Origin: JBCDHN01 sp965224535
GTDB lineage: Bacteria > Verrucomicrobiota > Verrucomicrobiia > Verrucomicrobiales > DEV007
Assembly: GCA_965224535.1 (NCBI GenBank)
Contig: CBDCZR010000018.1
Coordinates: forward strand, 1-64,000
Direction of reading: 5' to 3'
DNA: 64,000 bases
The notes beneath the pieces are model-generated. The model searched no databases, was not told the origin of the DNA, and saw only the letters and a list, made by a program, of their open reading frames with translations. Shown in pieces: positions 24,476-31,096 of the stretch; position 1 is the stretch's first letter, and each line of letters begins with the position of its first letter. The translations under genes were made by a program, and so were the position numbers.

Positions 24476-25222
24476 TCACCTTGCCAGGCTGCTGCCAAAG
24501 ACGCGGCGCAAAATCTCGCTCACCCGCGCCACGGGATCTTCGCGAATGCGCTTTTCCTCGGAGGCGATGAGCAAAAACAAGCCGTCGACCGCTTCGTTGG
24601 TGACATAACCGGCTAAATCCGGGTTGACCTGCCGATTTGCGCGAGGCCAGAGGTTGTAGGCCTTGCTGAGCGGCTCCCAATACTTGGCGACGCGCACGTT
24701 TTGCAGGCTTTGCTCGACGATCGGCCGAAACGCGGATTTTAATTGGGTGGAGGTGCGGGAGCGGAAATAATTCGTCGCTGCGTTGTCGTTCCCGCGCAAA
24801 ATTCCCATGGCGTCGGCGATGGTCATGCCCTGAATGGCGTTGAGAAAAATCGGCTTGGCTTTGCCGGAGGCTTGCTCGGCGGCTGCGTTCAATTTTTGCT
24901 CGAACGTGGAAACTTGTTGGCTGAGCCCGGCGTTCATCGCGAAATTCCGCACCGGCGCCGCGTCCGGCGGAAACGCGATCCGCAGCGCGGGGTTCGAGTA
25001 GAAGCCACCGGGCCGCGAAGCATTGTTCGACGCGTTTTTCGTGCCGACGCGCAGGGCTTCCTTCAACCCTTGCGCGATCTCCTGCGTGGTGAGCTGACCG
25101 CCGCTTCCAGCCATGACCGAATCGAGAATTTCGCCGACTTGGGTGGTTTCGCAGCCGGTCGTGGCCAGGGCAACGGCGGCGGCGAGCAAAACGGAGAGAG
25201 CGTGGAGCGGATTTTTTTTCAT
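24476..25222 (-). CDS. DUF4197-family lipoprotein
   Basis: Starting at the ATG at 25222 (MKKNPLHALS), the 248-residue protein has a lipoprotein signal with lipobox LATTGC. A DUF4197-type helical domain follows. Typical pieces are EIAQGLKEALRVGTKNA, the PDAAPVRNFAMNAGL segment, the IADAMGILRGNDNAATNYFRSRT motif and the C-terminal AVDGLFLLIASEEKRIREDP. The family's function is unknown. The gene continues towards a second small lipoprotein, and the two may be co-transcribed. Confidence 0.8.
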   Translation of the reverse strand: MKKNPLHALSVLLAAAVALATTGCETTQVGEILDSVMAGSGGQLTTQEIAQGLKEALRVGTKNASNNASRPGGFYSNPALRIAFPPDAAPVRNFAMNAGLSQQVSTFEQKLNAAAEQASGKAKPIFLNAIQGMTIADAMGILRGNDNAATNYFRSRTSTQLKSAFRPIVEQSLQNVRVAKYWEPLSKAYNLWPRANRQVNPDLAGYVTNEAVDGLFLLIASEEKRIREDPVARVSEILRRVFGSSLAR

Positions 25223-25319
25223 GCGTGGGAGTCTGGAGCAGTCAAAATGGGGACACAAGCCGGAAAATCACGCGTTTGTCAGGATTTTGAGGGTGAATCG
25301 GCGATTCCGGCAAAGCCGC

Positions 25320-26768
25320 CTACCGCGCCCAATCCGGCGTCCCGAACCAATCGTGCATTTCCTTGACGAAGGGTGCCACAATCTCCGGTGGCTCGGGAAT
25401 CGCGCCCCGGTCGCCGGTATCCGAGATCCACGCGTCCAATGCCGCTCGAAAGCGCTGCAAAGCGGCCTGATGCGCCGGATTTTTGCTCTGCGCCAGGTTT
25501 CTCAGCTCGTAGGGATCGGCTTGCAGGTCGTAGAGTTGTTCGGGCGGAAAATCGTGCATCAGCGCGGCCGGATGACCGGTGAGTTGGCCGCGATCCTGCA
25601 GTTGGCGCATCAGCGGTTTGACCAAAAAGCACTTCTCTTTGTAGCGGTTCAGCGTGGCAAATCCGGCCCCCGGCGTGTAGTTGCGCACGTAGTGAAATCG
25701 GCCGTCGTGGACGGAACGCAGCCGCATCTCGGTTTCGTCGATCCGGTCGCGCGCGGCAAAGGCGTAGGCGCGGGGCGGGTCCGCATTGGGCCCCAGAAAA
25801 ATGCGGCTCTGCATCAACGGCGGGCGCGCCACGCCGGCCATGTCGAGGGTGGTCGCGGTCAGGTCCAGCAGGCTAACCACCTGGCCGTTGACCGAGCCGG
25901 GACGGTAGTCGGCGGGCGGCGAGAGTTTTTTCGGCCAGTAGACGATCATCGGCACGTGCAACCCGCTATCGAAGCACCAGTGGATGCCCCGCGCCTCCAG
26001 CCGCCCGTTGTCGGAGAAAAAGATGACGATGGTGTTGTCCGCCAGGCCGTCGATTTCAAGCTGCCGCAAAATCCAGCCCACCCGCATGTCCATGCCGCTC
26101 ACGGAATTGAGGTAACGCGCCCACTCTGCCCGGGTGACGGGGTGATCCGGATAATACGGCGGCGGGGTCACGTTTTGCGGCGTCGCCACCTTGGGGTGCC
26201 ATTCTTCGCCAACCCAGGGTACGCGCGGTTTTTCGGCGCTTTTCCGGTCGTAGATGTCGTATTCTGCCTCGGGCGTGTTGATTTGGGCAAAGAAGGGCTG
26301 GTTGCGTTTCAGCTCCGCCCAATCCTTGGTCTGGTAGATGGGCCCCTCGTTCACGAAATTGAGGTCCAGCTTGCCGGTCCCGACGATTTGGCCGGAAATT
26401 TTGGTGACGTTGGCGGTGTAGTAGCCGGCATCCTGCAACCAATGCGTGATGGGCCGGACCCCGGGCGGCAAGCGAAAGTTGTCCTCCCGATGCGAGCGCA
26501 TGTGATGGGTGTCCGTGGTGGTTTGGTACATCCCCACCAAAAACGCGGAGCGGCTGGGCGCGCAGACCGGCGAGGTGGAGTAGACGTTGGTGTAACGAAT
26601 GCCCTGTGCCGCGAGGCGATCCAAATTGGGCGTGCTGACGTTTTTGGCGCCGTAGCAACCCAGGTCCAGGTCGAAATTTTCGCCCACGATCCAGAGGATG
26701 TTGGGTTGCGCGGCAAACAGGGAGCCGGCCAGGCAAAAAGAGGCCAGAAAGGTTAGCTTTTTGGTCAT
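25320..26768 (-). CDS. Secreted sulfatase (S1 family)
   Basis: The ATG at 26768 (MTKKLTFLASFCLAG) opens 482 residues with a signal peptide cut near residue 20. The PNILWIVGENFD segment starts the sulfatase fold; it has Glu/Asn in place of the usual DD. The nucleophile motif is CAPSR with Cys69, a full C-x-P-S-R. Later come FFSDNGRLEARG, HVPMIVYWP and LYDLQADPYELRNLA. It is therefore an active-looking formylglycine sulfatase of the periplasm or cell exterior. It differs from the sulfatase at 416-1777 in sequence and is not part of a visible operon. Confidence 0.9.
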   Translation of the reverse strand: MTKKLTFLASFCLAGSLFAAQPNILWIVGENFDLDLGCYGAKNVSTPNLDRLAAQGIRYTNVYSTSPVCAPSRSAFLVGMYQTTTDTHHMRSHREDNFRLPPGVRPITHWLQDAGYYTANVTKISGQIVGTGKLDLNFVNEGPIYQTKDWAELKRNQPFFAQINTPEAEYDIYDRKSAEKPRVPWVGEEWHPKVATPQNVTPPPYYPDHPVTRAEWARYLNSVSGMDMRVGWILRQLEIDGLADNTIVIFFSDNGRLEARGIHWCFDSGLHVPMIVYWPKKLSPPADYRPGSVNGQVVSLLDLTATTLDMAGVARPPLMQSRIFLGPNADPPRAYAFAARDRIDETEMRLRSVHDGRFHYVRNYTPGAGFATLNRYKEKCFLVKPLMRQLQDRGQLTGHPAALMHDFPPEQLYDLQADPYELRNLAQSKNPAHQAALQRFRAALDAWISDTGDRGAIPEPPEIVAPFVKEMHDWFGTPDWAR

Positions 26769-26825
26769 GCAATATTCCTCCACGCGGACGGCAACTCGGT
26801 CAACCGCAGCTTCGTAGCTTCGTAG

Positions 26826-26869
26826 CTTCGATTGGCAATCGAAGCCCTGATTCGACTGCCAGTCGAATC
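26826..26869. repeat. Two adjacent short palindromes
   Basis: CTTCGATT-GGC-AATCGAAG (26826-26844) and GATTCGACT-GCC-AGTCGAATC (26849-26869) are perfect stems of 8 and 9 bp with 3-base loops. They are preceded by three copies of AGCTTCG(T). The second palindrome reaches the stop codon of the TetR gene. They could terminate the TetR transcript, or be a REP-like repeat. Confidence 0.5.
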
Positions 26870-27465
26870 TACAACGCGGCGAGCGCTTCCCGCGCATGCG
26901 CCAACTTGGCGGATTTATCCTCGCCGCGGAACAGCGGCCCGTCGGCAAACAACGAGGCGAGGCCATGCACCGCGCTCCAGGCCAGCAACTCTTCGCCGCT
27001 CATCGATTCCGCGTCGTCATCGGCCAACGTGCCGGCAAAACCTGCCCGAACCAACTGAGCCAAGCCGCGCGAAGCCTCGTGGTAGGCGGCGTCTTCGGTG
27101 TAAATCAGCTCGCTGCGCCACATCACCTGAAACGCGGCCGGTTCGTCCAGCGCGAAGCTGACGTAGGCCAGGGCCACGGCCAAAAACGGCGGATCGCCGG
27201 CGATTTTCGCGGTTTCGGCTGCTTGGTTCATTTGGTTAGCCACGCGTTGGTGTGCCCGGGCCGCAAACGCCGTCAACAGCGCGCGTTTGTCGGCGTAGTG
27301 GCGAAATCCGGCGGAAGGCGCGACGCCTACCAATTTGGCGCAAGCGCGGAGGGTGACGGCCTCAAGCCCGAATTTTCGCGCGAGCTGATCCACGGCTTCG
27401 AGCAGCGCTTCTGCCAGGTCGCCGTGATGGTAGGAACCGGATTTTTCGTTGGAGTTGGAGGCCAT
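26869..27465 (-). CDS. TetR-family transcriptional regulator
   Basis: The 198-residue protein has an N-terminal TetR helix-turn-helix at about residues 15-62, with RKFGLEAVTLRACAKLVGVAPSAGFRHYADKRALL. The C-terminal ligand domain is of the WHG type (FALDEPAAFQVMWRSELI; LLAWSAVHGLASLFADGP). It presumably represses a nearby gene. The divergent DUF2852 gene at 27619 is the closest candidate, with 150 bases between them, but I see no clear operator. Confidence 0.85.
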   Translation of the reverse strand: MASNSNEKSGSYHHGDLAEALLEAVDQLARKFGLEAVTLRACAKLVGVAPSAGFRHYADKRALLTAFAARAHQRVANQMNQAAETAKIAGDPPFLAVALAYVSFALDEPAAFQVMWRSELIYTEDAAYHEASRGLAQLVRAGFAGTLADDDAESMSGEELLAWSAVHGLASLFADGPLFRGEDKSAKLAHAREALAAL

Positions 27466-27618
27466 TTTGGGGAGAAAGTCGATTTTTTTGGGAATCAGGG
27501 CTTGAAGTTGGCGCGACTACCGGTACAACTATGTGAACAGCGATCACATGGCAAGCTCCAACTTGCTTCCCGATCTTCCCACCCAAAATTCTAACCGAAC
27601 CATAACCAACGACGAAAA

Positions 27619-28044
27619 ATGACCGCGACTGAATCCGTTCATCCCCAAAATACAGGCACTTCCGGCTCTTCCAAATGGACCGCGCCAAACGTTGCCGCGA
27701 TTTTGATCGGTCTGGTGCTGTTTTGGCCCGTTGGCTTGTTTTTGCTCGTCTGGGTCGCCATGGGGCGGCAATTGCGCGAGCTTCCCGGCATCATCAGCCA
27801 CCAGTTCAACAAGCTGCTGCGTTGGCTGGGTTGCAAAGCGCCGAGCCATTCCGGCAACCGCATCTTTGATGAATACCAGCAGACGCAGTACGACCGAATC
27901 GATGAGATTTTGAGCGAAATTAAGGGACGAGCGGGCGCGTTTCGCGATTTTCGCGATGAAAAGAGGCGCGCTGCCGATCAACGGGAATTCGACGAGTTTA
28001 TCAACAAAAAGCCGGCCAATGGCGGCACGGAACCCTCGTCCTAG
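27619..28044 (+). CDS. DUF2852-like membrane protein
   Basis: This is a 141-residue protein with one transmembrane segment at about residues 24-48 (VAAILIGLVLFWPVGLFLLVWV). The FDEYQQTQYDRIDEI segment follows, then a charged helix ending in DQREFDEFINKK. The WPVGLFLLVW and FDEY...REFDEF pattern is that of DUF2852, best known in Alphaproteobacteria, whose function is unknown. It runs divergently from the TetR gene. Confidence 0.6.
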   Translation: MTATESVHPQNTGTSGSSKWTAPNVAAILIGLVLFWPVGLFLLVWVAMGRQLRELPGIISHQFNKLLRWLGCKAPSHSGNRIFDEYQQTQYDRIDEILSEIKGRAGAFRDFRDEKRRAADQREFDEFINKKPANGGTEPSS

Positions 28045-28053
28045 GAGGCTCCG

Positions 28054-29163
28054 CTAGAGCTTGGCTCGTCCCTTCCAGCGCGATTCCTTGCCCAGCAGGT
28101 GGCGGATCAGCCCGACCCACTGGATTAGCATCAGACCCGCCACGCCGAGCGGATGAGTGAGGACGCCGAACCACGATTGGCGAAATCGCAGCGCGGTCAT
28201 CGCCCGCAAGACGATGCCCAGAATCCCCGCGGCCAAAAACGCGCGCCAAGCCTGGCCTTGCGCGAAAATCAGGCCGATCCAAGGCAAAACCTGGCCGCCG
28301 ACCAGCAGCGCCGTCATCGGCAAAATCGTTTTCGGCGCGCCCAGGCCTTCGGCGGCGTTTTTCAGCAGCCCGCTCCAGGTTTCGGCGGCGTTGCGATACA
28401 TGCGGCAGCTCGCAAAATCGGTCAGATCGGCCAAATCGGTCATTTTTCCGGCTTCGCGGGTGATTCGGGCCAAATTCAGCCCGTCGTGGAAAGTGGTGCG
28501 GATTTTCGAGTGCCCGCCGGTCGCGAAATAAGCCTCGCGGCTGGTGAAAATCAGTTGCCCCACCGCTGCGCCAAACGCGGGACTCACAAAGCGGCGCATG
28601 GCCCAAATCGGCAGGTAACCCAGCAGGACAAAGTGGATGAGCGGGATCAGCATCCGCTCGGCCCAGGATTCCGTGATTTGTCGCGGCGGGCCGCTGATGA
28701 GGGAGAACGAGCCGGATTTTCGCAGTTCATCGGTTAGGCGCCGGGCCGCGGTTGGCGCCAGCCGCACGTCCGCATCCACGAACAGCAGCCAATCGTGCTT
28801 AGCTGCGTTGGCCAGGCTCCAGCAGGCGAACATTTTGCCCGCCCAGCCCTCCGGAAGGACCTCGCCCGGCAACAATCGGAGCCGCCGGTCGCCCTCGGCC
28901 AGCTTTTGCACGATTTCCGCGGTGCCGTCCGCCGAATGATCGTCGAGCACGAGCACCTCCAGGTTAACCCCGGTGCTCAGCAACGCCGCCCGCACCGCGC
29001 CGCCGATGTTTTCCGCTTCATCCCGCGCCGGGATGAGGATGGAAACGTCCGGCGCGCCGAGTTCGGGATCGCGTTGCGGCGCGCGAAAAATCGCCAGATT
29101 CCAAGCCATGAGCAGCGCCGGGATCGCCGCCAAAACCAGGGTGACGATGGCTGCGGTCAGCAT
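28054..29163 (-). CDS. Membrane glycosyltransferase, GT2 family (HpnB/CrtQ-like)
   Basis: Starting at the ATG at 29163, the 369-residue protein opens with a membrane anchor. The GT2 core is VSILIPARDEAENIG, VLDDHSADGTAEI and the DxD metal motif VDADV at residues 129-133. LPEGWAGKMFACW and ERMLIPLIHFVLLGYLP resemble the hopanoid-associated HpnB and carotenoid-type glycosyltransferases. There are further transmembrane helices at the C-terminus. The ATG overlaps the TGA of the upstream acyltransferase (TGATG), so the two are translationally coupled and probably act on a common lipid. Confidence 0.75.
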   Translation of the reverse strand: MLTAAIVTLVLAAIPALLMAWNLAIFRAPQRDPELGAPDVSILIPARDEAENIGGAVRAALLSTGVNLEVLVLDDHSADGTAEIVQKLAEGDRRLRLLPGEVLPEGWAGKMFACWSLANAAKHDWLLFVDADVRLAPTAARRLTDELRKSGSFSLISGPPRQITESWAERMLIPLIHFVLLGYLPIWAMRRFVSPAFGAAVGQLIFTSREAYFATGGHSKIRTTFHDGLNLARITREAGKMTDLADLTDFASCRMYRNAAETWSGLLKNAAEGLGAPKTILPMTALLVGGQVLPWIGLIFAQGQAWRAFLAAGILGIVLRAMTALRFRQSWFGVLTHPLGVAGLMLIQWVGLIRHLLGKESRWKGRAKL

Positions 29164-30005
29164 CACAGTTTGCCGTGTTTTTGCGCGTCGCCATGACGCC
29201 AGCGCCGCCACGCACCGTAGATTCCGCCCACGCCAAAGCTCCCGTCGACCAGCGTCTCGAATTCTCCGTTCAAGCGCCCGATGGAAAGCTGCGCGAGCCG
29301 ATTTTGCGCCGATTCCAGCTCGTGGCTTAGTTTCTCGCTTATTCCGGCCACGGGCAAATTTGGCTCGAATTTCAGCCGCTGGCCGACGTGCAACAGCGCC
29401 TCTGGCCGGCTCTCCTCCCAAAACGCGTATTCCAGCGCCAACGGCACGAACCAGGCCTCCGGAACGCGCTTGGCCAGGTGAGCGATGCCGCGTTCCAGCT
29501 TCACCGGCCGTTCGCGGGCGTCAGCCATCCGTCCTTGCGGCGTAACCAGCAAAATCGTCCGCGGCCGCCGCAAAATAGCCTGCGATTGGCGCAAAAACTG
29601 GATCGCGCCGCCAGCCCGACTTTGCCGATCCACGCCGAAAAACCCCAGCCGGCGAAAAATCCCGTAACGCCGGAGCATTTCCGCGTCGATTGGCGCGTAG
29701 GCCACGTGATTTGGCAAAAAATGCGCCTGAGCCGTCAACGCCACCAGCGGATCCCACCAGGCAGCATGGTTCGCGTAAGCCACGATGGGCCTGCCGTCGG
29801 AAAATTCCGCGTTTTGCCGCGATTCCCGGCTAACGCGCAATTTGTGAAACGCCCGCCGCAACCTGCGCCGCGCCACCCGGCAAAACCACGCCACAAACCA
29901 GCGCGCGGGCTCTGGCGGAGCGGAAAAATCGTCTGATTCGTGGGTTTTGGCGGAAATCGCAGCCACCCTCACGTTACGCACCAAAATCGCTCGCGGACCA
30001 ATCAT
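29163..30005 (-). CDS. PlsC-like lysophospholipid acyltransferase
   Basis: The 280-residue protein starts at the ATG at 30005. The acyltransferase motif NHAAWWD has His80 and Asp85 (H-x4-D). The second motif is VTPQGRM in place of FPEGTR, so its Glu is changed to Gln. A third block reads FVPLALEYAFWEE. It probably transfers acyl groups in lipid synthesis. The gene overlaps the GT2 gene by one base. Its first codons are antisense to the region upstream of the Rpn nuclease gene. Confidence 0.75.
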   Translation of the reverse strand: MIGPRAILVRNVRVAAISAKTHESDDFSAPPEPARWFVAWFCRVARRRLRRAFHKLRVSRESRQNAEFSDGRPIVAYANHAAWWDPLVALTAQAHFLPNHVAYAPIDAEMLRRYGIFRRLGFFGVDRQSRAGGAIQFLRQSQAILRRPRTILLVTPQGRMADARERPVKLERGIAHLAKRVPEAWFVPLALEYAFWEESRPEALLHVGQRLKFEPNLPVAGISEKLSHELESAQNRLAQLSIGRLNGEFETLVDGSFGVGGIYGAWRRWRHGDAQKHGKL

Positions 30006-30119
30006 CTTTGGGCCCGGGTTCAAATCGCGCATCCTGGGAACGGCGAAGGAACGGCGCAAGATCGCCGAGCAAAGTGCGTTCGCTCGACATCGCGGATTTT
30101 CGGTGTCAAATTCAAGCCA

Positions 30120-31052
30120 ATGGCCGCAAAAACCAGCCAACCGACCGTCAAAATCGTCCGCTTTGATTGGGCGACCAAATCGCTGCTGCGCGACAAGGCG
30201 AATTTCGAGATTTTGGAGGGCTTCTTGCAATCGTTGCTCGACGAAAAGCTGGAAATTGTCGAGATCTTGGAAAGCGAGGGCAACGCGGAGTCCGAGCAGG
30301 CCAAATTTAATCGCGTCGATCTGCTGGCGAAGGATTCGCGGGGAAGGCGCGTCCTGGTCGAAATCCAAAACGAGCGCGAAAGCGACTACATCGAACGGAT
30401 GCTCTTCGGCACCTCCAAGCTGGTGGTGGAATCGATCGGAATCGGTCAGGCTTATCGCGACATCCCAAAGGTCATTTCCATCCACATCCTCTACTTTAAT
30501 CTGGGTCAGGGGACTGACTACGTGTATTCGGGAACCACGGAATTGCGTGGAGTTCACACCGATGAGCCGCTGCTGGTCTCCGAGCGATTCACCAAGCCCG
30601 ACGGCACGCACCTCTACAAGCCCAAGGACGTTTGGCCGGAGTATCACGTCATCAACGTGGAGCGCTTCAAGAAGATGGACGAGGAGGATTTGGAGATGCT
30701 GGATCAGTGGGTTTACCTTTTCAAACAGAGTGAGGTGCGGGGCGATTTCGATGCGCCGGGGATGGCCTCTGCGCGAGAAAAACTGGCCTACCTGAAGATG
30801 GGCGAAGATGAAAAGCAGCGTTACCAGCGGTTTGTTGAAAACGTGCGGCGGGAGCTAGACATCATGTCCACGGCGCATCAGGAGGGGTTGGAAGAAGGCT
30901 TGGAGAAGGGTGAGCAGATTGGCTTGGAGAAGGGCGAGCGAGCCATTTTGCTGAAATTGAGAGAAAGCGGCAAAACCGACGCCGAGATCTCCGAGCTAAC
31001 CGGCATTCCGAAAAAGGAGGTTGTGCGCCTGCTGGCCGACGGGAAGGCGTAG
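30120..31052 (+). CDS. Rpn-family PD-(D/E)XK nuclease/putative transposase
   Basis: The ATG at 30120 (MAAKTSQPTVKIVRFD) gives 310 residues. The N-terminal domain is the recombination-promoting nuclease fold: VRFDWATKSLLRDKANFEIL, then Asp67 in FNRVDLLAKD and the ExQ motif EIQNERE (Glu81, Gln83). The domain continues with an YRDIPKVISIHIL strand. The C-terminus has tandem GLEKGE-type repeats and a small helix-turn-helix-like end (DAEISELTGIPKKEVVRLL). Rpn proteins are DNA endonucleases that promote RecA-independent recombination. A palindromic element begins 84 bases downstream. Confidence 0.85.
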   Translation: MAAKTSQPTVKIVRFDWATKSLLRDKANFEILEGFLQSLLDEKLEIVEILESEGNAESEQAKFNRVDLLAKDSRGRRVLVEIQNERESDYIERMLFGTSKLVVESIGIGQAYRDIPKVISIHILYFNLGQGTDYVYSGTTELRGVHTDEPLLVSERFTKPDGTHLYKPKDVWPEYHVINVERFKKMDEEDLEMLDQWVYLFKQSEVRGDFDAPGMASAREKLAYLKMGEDEKQRYQRFVENVRRELDIMSTAHQEGLEEGLEKGEQIGLEKGERAILLKLRESGKTDAEISELTGIPKKEVVRLLADGKA

Positions 31053-31096
31053 GCAGCTGAAAAATCACCCCGCAAAGGGCCGTGATTTTACCCGAT

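Noticed and set aside
25113..26756. A 547-codon open frame on the plus strand
   Set aside because: It is antisense to the second sulfatase, which has a full CxPSR motif and signal peptide.
29990..30060. A possible tRNA suggested by GGGTTCAAATC
   Set aside because: No matching acceptor stem or anticodon arm can be built around it.
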